A stretch of DNA of 64,000 bases, taken from positions 219,263,978 through 219,327,977 of the forward strand of contig NC_081828.1 of the NCBI RefSeq assembly GCF_030867095.1, read 5' to 3'. Of this stretch, positions 1-10,715 are shown in pieces. The notes beneath the pieces are model-generated. The model saw only the letters and a program-made list of their open reading frames with translations. It was not told where the DNA came from and searched no databases. A program made the translations under genes and the position numbers. Within the stretch, counting starts at the first letter, position 1. Each line of letters starts with the position of its first letter. This DNA comes from Alligator mississippiensis. Its lineage: Eukaryota; Chordata; Crocodylia; Alligatoridae.

Positions 1-300
1 TTAGGAGCCCATGGGCCAGAAAGGGATGGTGACTGTTGAATTTCTGATGGAACTCAATCAGAGATTGCAGGTTCTCAGTCCAAGTGATGAAGATGTCATC
101 GATGTATCTTAAGTATAGGTGGGGGCACATTTCTCACGGGAGGGCCACTCTCTCTCCAATCTCTCAGTCCTGATCCTCAAGGGAAACTTACACAACACTG
201 CCCAGAGACGAGCCTATGAGCTCCATTTCATCAACCTGCTGGATACTAGAGATCAGGGACTGAACATAGACATTGGATTTTTTGGTACATTATAATCTGC
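1..300 (-). mobile_element. Penelope-like element reverse transcriptase fragment
   Basis: Read on the minus strand, positions 1-118 encode LYLRYIDDIFITW followed by a helix-like stretch ending FNSHHPF. This is the catalytic YIDD box (95-106) and flank of Penelope-like reverse transcriptases, whose family signature is RYIDDIF.IW. The CR1 copies here would instead carry an F/YADD box. Further upstream on the same strand (about 120-300) the frame is broken by stops, so this is a dead 3'-ward RT fragment cut by the left window edge. Seen: the YIDD context. Inferred: family assignment. Alternative: another non-LTR RT, judged less likely because of the RYIDDIF wording. Confidence 0.65.
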
Positions 301-302
301 CT

Positions 303-354
303 AGCAACTGACTCCCCCGCCCAGCCCAGCCCAGCCCAGCCCAGCCCAGCCCCT
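303..354. repeat. CCCAG pentamer microsatellite
   Basis: A run of about seven near-perfect cccag units within C-rich sequence (about 318-354). Simple repeat next to the Penelope-like fragment. Confidence 0.8.
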
Positions 355-411
355 GGCTTCTTCACTTTTCATCCCATGCAGGAAGAGCACACACCGACTG
401 CTGAAGCTTCC

Positions 412-530
412 TTAGCCTGACAAAGGGTTTTTGAACCCAAAATCTTGCTTAATAACTATTCTCCAACCATTTGGGTTGGTCTAATAAAAGATATCAAATT
501 CACCCAAGGAACCTTGTCTAACACAGTAGC
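412..530 (+). repeat. Interspersed repeat with 'gaaggg..ccc' stem-loop and 'ctaataaaagatatca' core
   Basis: A roughly 110-bp unit: a short hairpin (gggtttttgaaccc), then a cttgc...caactattt...ggtctaataaaagatatca core, ending near accttgtct. Related copies occur at 2531-2643 (two, inverted), about 4455-4560, about 25757-25880 and 39220-39362. The family is not named here. A position close to the Penelope-like RT suggests it might be a terminal part of such an element, but that is inference. Confidence 0.6.
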
Positions 531-2530
531 AGTCGGCTCTTAGCACCTGGGAAACTGCAGATCAACCAAGGGAAGAAATCAATAGGAGACAATGTAGCAA
601 TCGCAAATTCTCTAAACCTCACTGATCAAGGGCTAGAAGCCCTGGTCTGAGTTAATCAATGCTGGGGACCAACTTTTGGGCTGAATATCTCCAGATGGAC
701 CGCTCCCAGAGCCCTATTCAAAATTCATCAACGGACTCCCAAACCTGCACGTACATGCGGACGACCCCGGGGGCTGACAGATGCCGTCCAGTAGCCACCA
801 AGGGGGAAATCCCATGAGGATCAACGACCCCTGGATCGGGCAAGCCTGAAAACTGGGGAGTCACCAAAGTCTGCCAAGGACAGATAAAAAGCAGTGAAAA
901 GTGATCCTCAGGGGCACCCTCTTCATCTCCAACTCGACCAGCACCCGACCTGTCCAGCCAGAAGGACCAGCCGGCGACCCCCTTCTGGAGAATAACACCA
1001 CGACTGGCCATCGACGGCAGACTCCAGCGCCTGTGGGATAGGTATACCTGACTCTTGTATCTCACTAGTGTGTGTGTGTGTGTGTATGTGTATGCGGGGA
1101 CCAGCCCCAAGGTTTATGATTTGACTTCATTACAGTGTTTCAATCTGCCTAATAAACCAGAATTTTAAGGATCCTGAGTTGGACATTTGTAGCCAACACC
1201 TGAGCCTGGCATTGAAAGGGCTGTCCCCCTACCTCCAAACCACCAAACATCCTGCTGCTGAGTCCCTCTGCCCAAAAGAGAGCCCCAGCAGGATCACATC
1301 CCATCTCCCCTGGCAGCAGCCTGTGGCTACACCTCATCCATCATGGGGAAGCCTTCACGTGCTCCCGTTGTGCTCTGGGATCTGTAGTTGTTCCCTCTTA
1401 AGGGACAAGCAGTGTAAGAGCAACGCTGTCACTGCGATGGTCCAGAAATGATGCAAGAGGAAAGCATGTCTCAGGATGATCTCTGTCGCTGAGATATAGA
1501 CATTCAAATGCAAGGTCTTCTTCCTTGGGTCTCTCGGGGATGAGCTGGCTCCCGTGTGATCTTACGCTGGCTGTAGCAGCCCAGAGTGCAGTGCAGATGC
1601 TGGCTGCTGGAGCATCAGCCCTGGCACAGTCACTGGTTTCTTGCACGTGTCTGTGTGTAGAGGACTCAGCCCAAGCAGACTGGATTTCAGAACCGCTGCT
1701 TTGGTCAGATGCGGCTCTTCCCTTCACTTTTCCACCCTGGACTGAGCCATTTGCAAAATTTCCACCCCATCCTTGCTGACGCTGCAGGCTCTCACTGTCT
1801 CCACCCACCCCGGCTCCCTCCCTTCTCCTGCCCTCTCTGCCCTGACTTGCTGGAGCCTGTCAGGACTTTCTTCTGGCTTGACTTTCCTTCCGCCAGCGCC
1901 TTCCACCAATCAGTGCTCTGGCCCCTGCTCCTCCTGGCCTCTCCCAAGCTCAGACCTGCCTCATTCAGTTGCATTGCTTTGCAAAAAAGCTGCGGAGAAG
2001 TCTGCAGCTCAGCTTCGGGCCAGCAAGTCGGAGTTGCCGGTTGGTGCCCCGTGGCCTTTTCTGTTGGGTGTAACAGTGCTGGGGTGGTGAATGGAGGGAG
2101 CAAGACGGGGAATCAGCGACTAGAGAGGACCCCAGGGAGGATGGACAGAGGCAGCCTGAACTAGCCCAGAAATAACCAAGAAAACTTGGAAATAACTGAG
2201 AAAAAAGGGGTCAGAGGCCACATGGTGGGAGACACAGAGGAAACATGGGAGTCGATTAGATAAACCCGTGGCAGCAAATGGAAATGTCTTACAAGCATCC
2301 CAGCCAAACAGCCTCACTCCCAGTCTCCCTGCTGAGCAAAGAGCGTCAGAGACCTACCCGCCAGCCGCTGCTGTGCTGCTTCCTGAGTCACAGAGCAAAG
2401 CCACGGGCAAACCCAGCTCTCCCCTCGCCATGGGGCCTGGGCGTGAGTCCCCAACCCCTGGGATCCCCACAGCGGGTCTGCACCGCTTCTGGGAGATGTT
2501 GTGAATGGCCATTAACTAACAAAATTCTTT
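531..2530. other. No gene recognised; short simple repeats
   Basis: Open frames here are short and overlap on both strands without family resemblance. A TG dinucleotide run lies at about 1069-1090 and a ZNF143-like motif at 1371-1390 (separate entry). Confidence 0.5.
1371..1390 (-). promoter_or_regulatory. ZNF143/SIX5-like motif
   Basis: On the minus strand the sequence reads ACTACAGATCCCAGAGCA, close to the ZNF143/THAP11-associated consensus ACTACAAnTCCCAGnAtGC. Such sites are usually promoter-proximal, but no adjacent gene is visible, so the functional claim is weak. Confidence 0.3.
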
Positions 2531-2643
2531 GGGTAAATGTGATATCTTTTATTAGACTAACTAAATAGTTGGGAAAAAAAATATTATTTGCAAGCTTTTT
2601 CCAACTATTTAGTTGCTCTGATAAAAGATATCACTTTTACCCG
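2531..2643. repeat. Large imperfect inverted repeat made of two interspersed-repeat cores
   Basis: The left arm (2531-2572, minus orientation of the taaaagatatca repeat) and right arm (2601-2643, plus orientation) are near-complementary over about 40 bp with a 28-bp A/T-rich spacer. The right arm abuts the CR1 copy that starts near 2650. Confidence 0.7.
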
Positions 2644-2649
2644 AAGAAC

Positions 2650-4070
2650 CAGGTACCGGGGGATTGGAAACTGGCTAATGTGGTCCCTGTTTTTAAGAAG
2701 GGGAGGAAGGAAGACCCAAGTAATTACAGGCCTGTAAGCCTCACCTCGGTGCTCAGGAAGCTCTTGGAGAGGGTCATCAAGGAGCACATCTGTGGGGGGC
2801 TGCAGGGGCGATCGTGCTCAGGGGCAACCAGCATGGGTTCATCAAAGGCAGGTCCTGCCTGACCAACCTGATTGCCTTTTACAACCAATTAACTAAATCC
2901 CTGGATGATGGTGTTGCCATGGACATAGTCTTTCTAGACTTTAAGAAGGCCTTTGACACTGTCTCTCACCCCATCCTCATCAATAAATTATGCGACTGCG
3001 GCATTGATGCCTGCACAGTTGGATGGGTAAAAAAATTGGCTGATGGGGCGCACCCAGAGAGTGGTGGTGGACGGGTTGTACTCAACCTGGAGAGATGTGA
3101 GCAGTGGGGTCCCCCGGGGCTCGGTCCTCGGGCCGCACTGTTTAACATCTTCATCAGCGACTTGGACGAGGGGGTGGAAAGCACGCTGTCCAAGTTTGCT
3201 GTTGACACTAAGATGTGGGGCGAGGTGGACACACTTGTAGGGAGAGAGAGGCTGCAACTAGATTTAGACAGACTACAACAGTGGGCAGACGAGAATAGGA
3301 TGGGGTTCAACGTAGACAAATGCAGGGTGCTGCACTGGGGAGAAGGACTCCACAGCACACATACAGGCTGGGGAGTTCCCCTCTTGAAAGCACAGAGGCG
3401 GAACGGGATCTTGGAGTCATTATTGACTCCATGATGAACATGAGCCGCCAATGCCAGCCCGCAGCCAGCAAGGCCAGCCAGACCTTGTCGTGCATCCAAA
3501 GGTGCATCTCAAGCCGGTCCAGAGAGGTGATCCTCCCCCTCTAAGCAACTTTGGTCAGGCCGCAGTTGGAGTACTGCGTCCAGTACTGGGTGCCGCACTT
3601 CAGGAGGGATGTGGCCAGCCTGGAGAGGGGTCAGAGGAGGCCACACGCTTGGTGAGAGGGCAGCAGGACAGGCCCTACGAGGAGAGACTGAGGGACCTGA
3701 ACCTGTTCAGAGGAGGCTGAGGGGGGACCTGGTGGCTGCCTACAAGCTCATCAGGGGGATCAACAGGAAATAGGCAGAGCCCTTTTCTCCCCAGCACCAC
3801 CTGGGGTGACGAGGAACAATGCTCATAAGTTGATGGAGAACAGGTTTAGGTTGGAGATCAGAGGCAATATTTTAGGGTAGCCAAAATCTGGAACCAACTT
3901 CCCAGGGAAGTGGTCCTCGCCCCAACCTTGGGCATATTCAAGAGGAGATTGGACAATGACCTGTCTGGGGTCTTGTGAACCCAGCATCCATTCCTGCCTG
4001 TGGCAGGGGGTCAGGCTCGGTGATCTATTCAGGTCCCTCCTGACCCTAGCTACTATGAAACTATGAAACC
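2650..4070 (+). mobile_element. CR1 LINE, 5'-truncated, with decayed reverse transcriptase
   Basis: Frames on the plus strand read [24 protein letters not shown] (2660-2800), then [26 protein letters not shown] (2820-2980), then [12 protein letters not shown] (3140-3180) and the [12 protein letters not shown] thumb region. These are ordered RT motifs of CR1/jockey-like LINEs. The catalytic box reads FAVDT instead of FADDT, and at least two frameshifts separate the motifs, so the copy is dead. The 3' tail ends near 4070 with short 'actatgaa' repeats typical of CR1 ends. Confidence 0.92.
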
Positions 4071-4454
4071 TTGTCTGCCTGTGTCCTTAGCCCAACACAG
4101 CTACAACCAATAACCCTGAAACATGGAATTAACCAACAATGCCTTTTAATGCCTTTGACTATTGCCCAGGGCAGCAGTCGTTCACCCCAGCCTGAACCCA
4201 TCCTCTAAGGAAGTCCTGGCCCCTCACAGCTCTGCACCCATGCAGGATCCTACCTCTCTTCCTACCATAGCAGGGCACTGGCACGTCTTAACCCCGATGC
4301 CCCCGGCTAGCACAGGCTACACGGTGAACGGGAACTGTGTGTCCTACACTGAACCAACATACACCACCTACATACCACATAGGTCCCACGTGTGGGGGCC
4401 AATGTTATCTTTCAACTACAATGCCCTTTAAATGGATTTATGACCCATTGGCAG

Positions 4455-4560
4455 GCAAGGCTCTTTGGGTAGATGTGATATTTTGTATTAGACCAACAAA
4501 ATAGTTGGAAAAGTTGATCTTTGCAAGCTTTTGAGCACAAACACCCTTCTTCATGGCCCA
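4455..4560 (-). repeat. Interspersed 'taaaagatatca' repeat, minus orientation
   Basis: Reverse-oriented copy of the element at 412-530: gggtagatgtgat..ttgtattagaccaac, then aagcttttgagc..cacccttcttca. The terminal stem sequence differs in detail but is in the same place. Confidence 0.6.
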
Positions 4561-4784
4561 TTTACAACAATTCCTGAATCCTGCCCACACAAGGAAGGTG
4601 AGACACCCCCCAATCCCTCCCCTTTGATAGGCCGTGATCTCCCAGTACTCAGCTTCTTTTCTTTTGCTAATTATGTGTGTCTGCTACACGGATGTGTCTC
4701 AGCCCTTGTGCTTCATTTGTTGGGCTTGGTTTCCTATGTCCAGAGCCCTGAGGAACAATGTCTTACATTGGCAAGTTTGTCTAC

Positions 4785-5225
4785 CTGTATTGGAAAGAGT
4801 TCAGGGGAGGGAAAAGAAAAGGGATCAGGGGCTAGTGAGGAAAGGCTGAGGGAAATGGGTTGATTTAGTCTGCAAAGGGGAAGACTGAGGGGGATTGAAT
4901 AGCAGCCTTCAGCTCCCTGCCGGGGGGCTGCAAAGAGGATGGAGCTGGGCTGGTCTCAGTGGGGGCAGATGGCAGGACAAGGAGCAATGGGCTCAAGCTG
5001 CAGCAAGGGAAGTTGAGGTTGGATATTAGGAATAACTTTCTCACTAGGAGCGTAGTAAACAGGCTCCCCAGAGAGGTGGTGGACTCTCCATCCCTGGAGG
5101 TGTTTAAGACCCAGGTAGACAAAGCCTTGGCTGGGATGACGTAGCTGGGGCTGGTCCTGCTTGGAGCAGGGGTTGGACTAGATGTGACTCCTGAGCTCCC
5201 TTCCTGATTTTCTGTGGCTCTAACC
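4785..5225 (+). mobile_element. CR1 LINE 3' end fragment
   Basis: Contains the recurrent CR1 3' segment: rRNA-free unique block tattggaaagagttc, gaagactgagggggattgaa, gatattaggaataactttct, and the tail ctggtcctgcttggagcaggggttggactaga in this order. Non-coding decay product. Confidence 0.88.
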
Positions 5226-5229
5226 TGAC

Positions 5230-6825
5230 TACACAGTTTGGCCAATAAAAGATATCATCCTAAGGGGAGCCTTGCCTCGCATGTCAATTATTGTGGTTTT
5301 TTAACATTTGCCAATAGCTTTACACCTGTTTTTGTGCCTCAGCCATCAAGGGAAACAACAGGGAACCGCCGTGATCGAGATGGAGACAGCAGGTCCTCCC
5401 AGGGAGCCGTGCAGGGCAGGGGCAGGGATCCAGGCCGGCTCTGCCACCCCGGGCTGCCCTGCAGAGTCCGAGTGCTGTGACCCAGGGTGACCCTGCTCTT
5501 AAAACCAGCTCTCCCACTCCCCTGGATGACCCGGGGTCCAGCTCACTACGGGCTGGATGGAGCATGGGGCTGCGATGCTAGGGGAAGGGGCTGTGGGAGA
5601 ACATGCGGAGAGGATTGAGACTGACTAGCAAGGCCATAGCCAGCTCCTGGCCGTGCTTCTGTTCTGGTACGGCACAAACCTATGTAGATGCTGGGCTTCA
5701 CCAGAGCGGTTGTATTCGAAGAGCATTGTTCGAGACCAGCTCTCACACGCAGTCGGGGCCAAGGAGGGTGGAGCAGAAGGGAGGGAGAATGCCCCTTTGC
5801 CCCTTAAACCCACGGGAGGATTTGTCCATGAGGCAACAGGCCTCTGAAGCAGATCCTGCGCACGGCACGTGGACCCCGCTTTGCACCTCGGGCGCTTGCC
5901 CTGGGGACAAACCTTTGCGTGTCTGCAAATGCGATGCCAATGGCTATGAACGCAGCAGGAGCTGGGGGACAGGAGACCAGCACGGCGTTGCACCAAGCGG
6001 GGAAGAGGAACCTGGATGAAAAGGGACCTCCAGGCCCCGTCTGGGCAGCATCACATGCGGCAGCTCCCTACATGCTCTGATCCAGCTGCATCGTGCAAGG
6101 AGGCAGGTTTCCCCGCTTTGACCCTGGAAAGGGCTGTTCGAGACCCTTTCCCTCAACCGTCTCACTTGCTGGCTTGCTTTATTCTTGTTCTTCCTGACAC
6201 TTGCCGGGACTTTTGGGGCCAAAAGCATCCTTTACCCACAGCTCTGCAGCCTGGGGGTTTGCTCCAGGGGCACGAAGAGCAAGGTATTTTGCAGGACAGT
6301 TGCTACAACAGTGACAAGTGCACACGACGACTAATGGGACCCCGGGGACTATGTTTTCCCCATGGCTTTACAAGATCCGAAAGTGCTTTCAAGAGAAATA
6401 CGAGCTGCATGATGCTACCCTAGCGACCCTGGTGAACCACCGCGAGATACGGGAGGTGGTAAGGGCAAGAGACACCACATCGCTGGTAGGTTTGCTGCCT
6501 GGTGACAGCGACCAGGCCACATGGGAGCAAATCCTCCACAGGGACCTGACGAAGGAGCACGGAGACCTGCACTGGCAGCATCCCCCCCCGGGCACTCGCC
6601 GTGCGGACATGGAGAAACAGCGCACTTGTTCAGGATTAGCCCCTCTGAGGAGGGCAGTGGGTAGTGGGACGGGTGTAGGAATAGGTGCAGAGTCACACAG
6701 TGCAAACTGTGTAATGGGTTTTTAGTGTGCTTTGAGCTGCGAAGTGAACCATGAGGGCCACTTGCAGAGTGTTGGAGGTGGAGTTATAGATATATATACA
6801 GAAATAAATATTTCTGCAAAAAAAC
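5230..6825. other. No recognised gene; one unassigned open frame
   Basis: Mostly non-repetitive GC-moderate sequence without a recognisable gene. A plus-strand frame at 6318-6725 (135 codons) has a fairly protein-like stretch (YKIRKCFQEKYELHD ... EVVRARDTTSLVGLLPG) that matches no family I recognise. Without splice signals or a homologue I do not call it a gene. Confidence 0.35.
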
Positions 6826-6827
6826 CC

Positions 6828-7060
6828 TGCAGCCCAGATCAACCCAGTGTCTAATCTGTTAGCAAAACTCCACCCGCAGCCCTGACAGCCCCAGGCATCA
6901 CCCCTGCCCCAGGGAAAGCAGGGGGGCTGCAGCCTCAATGTCCCGCTGCTGCAAAGGGGGTTAATATACGCTCAGAGGACCCCGGACTGAGGCTGTGCCC
7001 CCACCGCAGAGGAAGGCAAAATCTCCCAGTCTGACCAGGGAGGAAAATTGCTTCCTAACA
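6828..7060 (+). repeat. Interspersed GC-rich repeat family, copy 1
   Basis: Shares ordered blocks with five other places in the window: aggcatcacc..gcaggggggctgcag, ctgctgctgcaaagggggtt, gctgtgcccccaccgcagaggaaggcaaaa, then cagtctgaccag and ttccttc. Other copies: 14665-14860, 15165-15600, 28560-29035, 50770-51180 (minus), 52755-53190. Confidence 0.65.
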
Positions 7061-8560
7061 CCATCATGGAGCAGCGTGGAAGGGGACGTGCTGAACATAG
7101 CTCAAATCAAAGAGCATCCTTTGTGTGCAGAGCCCCCAGTACCCACAGCCCCAGAGGAGCTGCAAGGCTTGGGGGGACACGGGGATGCGAGGAGCCACGA
7201 GCAGTTTCTATCAGCCATGGGGATGCAAAGAGGTGCTCACTGCTCCCGGCCCCAAAAGTGGAGCGGAGAACGTCATGCCATAAAGCAGGAGGCCCATGGC
7301 AAGGCCCCAGGGCTTGCATGCAGATCCCTGCCCTTCATAGCTCATTATTCACACAGCCTCCCCCTCCCAGCACTTCCTGCTGCCACTCTGGTTTCACTTC
7401 AGATTGCATAACTCTCTCCTCGAGCTCTTGTAGGCTAAGATCCAGTGTAGGAAGTATCTGAAGTCCTGGACTTGGGAACCTGGGAGGGAGGATGCTTGCC
7501 TGCAGCTTCTGCGGGCATCCAAATCCCAAGACCTCCGGGCATGGGGCTGCACATAGGATGCCTGGCAATGGATTTGGGAGTATCTGAAGTATCCCAGGGT
7601 GAGAGGCTGGGTTGGAGGATGCTCGCTGGTTGTAGCACCTTACGGGGCGCTTAGAGCGATCGAATTCTGCCTACTCAGTCGATACGGTTTTTGGAACAAC
7701 TGAGTTCTGCTCAATCGATATGTTTTGGGACTGATTTGTCTGATTTGACTGGGAACACAACATATATTATAAAAAAATAGATCCCCTACTGCCACTCAGT
7801 CGGGGAAGGACCCACAAGGCGAGGGGAGGGTTTGAGAGAGGGTCTTGGAGAGGAATGAGCTCCCGGGTGCCAGCTGACTCCAGCTGGGACAGCAGGCTTA
7901 AAACCAATTATTTATTATCATCATGCATTTATCTAGCACTGGCAACCGCTGAGCAGTGCACAGACACTAAAGGCAAAGTCTTTGTCTTGTCTTTATTTTT
8001 TCTTTGAAATGTCATGTTTGGGGCCAAACCAGTTCTGAATTCTCCCAACAGAGCAGAGCTCAATTGTTGCAGTCCGGGCGGCACGGCCAGCGGCACGTCT
8101 CCTCCCTCCCGACTCTTCAGCCTGGGGCTTTGGATACTCCCAAGTCCACGGCAGCCTCCCGCATGCAAGCCCCAAGCCCGGAGGCTTTGGAGTTCAGATG
8201 CTCTCGAAGTCTTACTTGCAGATGCTCTCGAGTCTCACTTGCCCCAAGCCAAAAGGCAGAAGGAGCAAGCTAGCGGGAAAGGCCAAAAGCAACCCCCATC
8301 ACCATCCATTGTGTAGTGTAGATCCTCCCATTGGGAGGCATTTGCAGACTCTGGCCAGGGTCAGCCGGCCGCAATGCAAAGGACAGGCCTTCACCCTCTA
8401 ACTACACCGAGTCATTCACAGGATCTCCCCTGCCAGGTCAGTGAGCCAAAAACCACCTCATTGCACTGGTGTCTCCCCTGCCAGGGAAAACCACCTTCTA
8501 GATCACAGTATTGCCCCTGCTTAGGAAGCGTCTGCACAGCAGTCGCGGCCGGGACCACAG
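7060..8560. other. No gene recognised
   Basis: Both-strand frames are short and unrelated to known families. The stretch includes two near copies of a 'ggatttgggagtatctgaagta'-like segment at about 7441-7600. Confidence 0.5.
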
Positions 8561-8568
8561 TGTGACAT

Positions 8569-8762
8569 AGACATACCCATGCTAACTGCAAACTAGCTCG
8601 TCTGGGTCACGGTGGCAGCCCAGCCATGGCAAGACAGAGGCTTAGGGACAGCCACAGCGGCAGGGCCAAGCCTTAGGCAGCTCGCTTCTGCATCACGCCT
8701 CAGGCTGCTGAGCTACATGGGACCCAGGAGAAGTCAAGCCAAAACTAGCTCAGGGCATGTCT
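8569..8762. mobile_element. MITE-like element with terminal inverted repeats
   Basis: Left end agacatacccatgctaact...actagctc (8569-8603) and right end aaaactagctcagggcatgtct (8741-8762) are imperfect inverted complements, with about 195 bp between outer edges and no coding capacity. The cagggcatgtct terminus resembles other 'gggcacgtctacac' sequences (see 51905). Likely a non-autonomous DNA transposon; no target-site duplication was confirmed. Confidence 0.5.
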
Positions 8763-9119
8763 CTGCTGGGCTGCGGCCCCAGCGATGCCTGCAGCACGGG
8801 CAGGGACCTCTCAGGTTGCAGCTTGTTCCTGAGACAACCCCAAGCCTAGAAACACTGACATCAGCACAGGGGGAGCGGGTGCCAGCTGCTGGCTGCAGCA
8901 TCATGTTCAGACAGTCCCAGATCTCCGGGCTGCAGCACCATGCACAGTAATAGAGGAGTCTCTTTGGGTGCAGAGATGTCAGTGGTGGTGGGACAACAGA
9001 GCCTGTCTGCCCAGGTCTGTCTGGCCTGCAGCACCTTGGTGCACAGTAAAACGAATAGTGCAGAGTTAGAAATAAACAGAAGAGCAAGAAGCAGAACAAT
9101 GTGCCCTCGTTGCTAAGAA

Positions 9120-9725
9120 GGTAGCGGTATTCTGGGTGCATTGGCAGGAGCGGTGCCAGCAGATGGAGGGCAGTGATTCTTCCCCTCCATTCAGCACTGG
9201 GGAGGCCACATCTGGAGTCCTGTGTCCAGCTGTGGGCCCCCCACAACAGAAAGGATGTGGACACATTGGAAAGAGTCCAGTGGAGGGCAACGAAAATGGT
9301 TGGGGGCTGGGAGACAGGACTGGCGAGGAGAGGAGGGAACTGGGGTTATTTAGTCTGCAGAAGGGAAGACTGAGGGGGATTGAATAGCAGCCTTCACCTC
9401 CCTGCAGGGGGTTGCAAAGAGGATGGAGCTGGACTGTTCTCAGTGGGGGCAGATGACAGGACAAGGAGCAATGGGCTGAAGCTGCAGCAAGGCAAGTTGA
9501 GGTTGGATATTAGGAAAAACTCTCACGAGAAGGGTGGTGAAGCACTGGGACAGGCTCCCCAGAGAGGCGGTGGGCTCTCCATCCTTGGAGGTGTTTAAGA
9601 CCTGGCTAGACAAAGCCTTGGCTAGATGATGTAGTTGGAGCTGCTCGTGCTTTGAGCAGGGGGCTGGACTAGATGTGGCCTCCTGAGGTCCCTTCCAGCC
9701 CTCATCGTCTTTGATGCTATGAACG
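9120..9725 (+). mobile_element. CR1 LINE 3' fragment
   Basis: Carries gtgcattggcaggagcggtgccagc, agtgattcttcccctccat, ctggagtcctgtgtccagctgtgg, and the CR1 tail tggactagatgtggcctcctgag, ending 'tttgatgctatgaa'. Same layout as the minus-strand copy at 52120-52600. Confidence 0.9.
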
Positions 9726-9777
9726 CCGAGCAGGGATTAGCCTGGGTTTACAATTGCTGTGAACAGGGTAAGCACTA

Positions 9778-9875
9778 AGAGTCATGGAGAAGTCGGGCTG
9801 GAAGGGCCCTCCAGCGGTCACCCAGTCCAAGGGGTCTGGCATTGCCCAGCACACATCTGCAGTTTACAACCAGCA
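9778..9875 (-). mobile_element. Short CR1-like tail
   Basis: Begins agtcatggagaagtcgggctggaagggccc followed by a cccagtccaag block: the 'catggaatcatgg..ggaaggg' end seen when a CR1 tail is read on the opposite strand. Highly diverged. Confidence 0.4.
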
Positions 9876-10700
9876 CTGGCCTGCAGCTCCTGCTCTCCGC
9901 AAGATGCACGGAGAAAAGATGAGATGCAGGAAGAGGATCTCTTGGAAACGAGCAGAGCACACTGCATGAGGGATTCTCAGCTGGGGAGGCCGCACCTTGG
10001 GGTGCCTTGAGAGCCTTCCAAGGGTGCTACACCACCCGCTGTATTGCTCTACCTACATTATGCTATAGGGTTCCTGTTCCAGCTACTTCTATGGTGCTGA
10101 GATCTGGCTCTGGACCCTTGCCCCCAGGGACTGGGATGATACACGGGGCAGCTGTGCCCTTCCCTGTCATTGCTGGGGCACTGCTGGCACCGACACTGCA
10201 ACCATAGGGTAGTGCTGTTCCCCACGCTACCTGGTCTCACCTGCCTCACTGGAGAGCTGGGCCTTTTGAGGGTGCAAGGGAGGGAGTAAAAGGACTAAAC
10301 CAGCCTTGAAGACCCCGAAGGTGAGACTGCCCTCACGTCCCACCGGCTGCAGGCACATCGCCTGGCCGTTCAGTGGGGTTTCAGTCCTTCTCTCTTGTCC
10401 TCCAGAGCCAGAGAAGCAAACGCCACAAGAATTTGCAACCAGAGCTGGCAAGGACGGATGGTGTCTCCCAGATGGTGGCTCACCAGCTCATCCCGGCCAG
10501 GCGCCAACCCAGGGGCAAAGAGATATCCGTGGGGTCCATGCAGCCGGCAGGGCAGAGCGGGCCATGGGCGCTCGTCTTGGCCGCAGAGGGGGGTTGCAAT
10601 CTGCTCCTGGGGTAGGGTAGGAGGGTTCAGAGGGGTTGAGCCCACAGCTCCCCCAGCCCTATAAGGGTCACAAAACACACGACACGCAGCGCCTGCCAAA
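9876..10700. other. No gene recognised
   Basis: Only short shadow frames. It lies just downstream (in minus-strand sense) of the poly(A) signal of the zinc-finger gene. Confidence 0.45.
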
Positions 10701-10709
10701 ACGCCGGCC

Positions 10710-10715
10710 TTTATT
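10710..10715 (-). terminator. Poly(A) signal AATAAA for the five-finger gene
   Basis: On the minus strand ggcAATAAAggccgg is followed after about 20-45 nt by a GT-rich stretch (tgcgtgtcgtgtgttttgtg), the arrangement of a functional cleavage/polyadenylation site. It lies about 2.45 kb beyond the stop at 13164 and no better signal was seen in between, implying a long 3' UTR. Confidence 0.6.
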
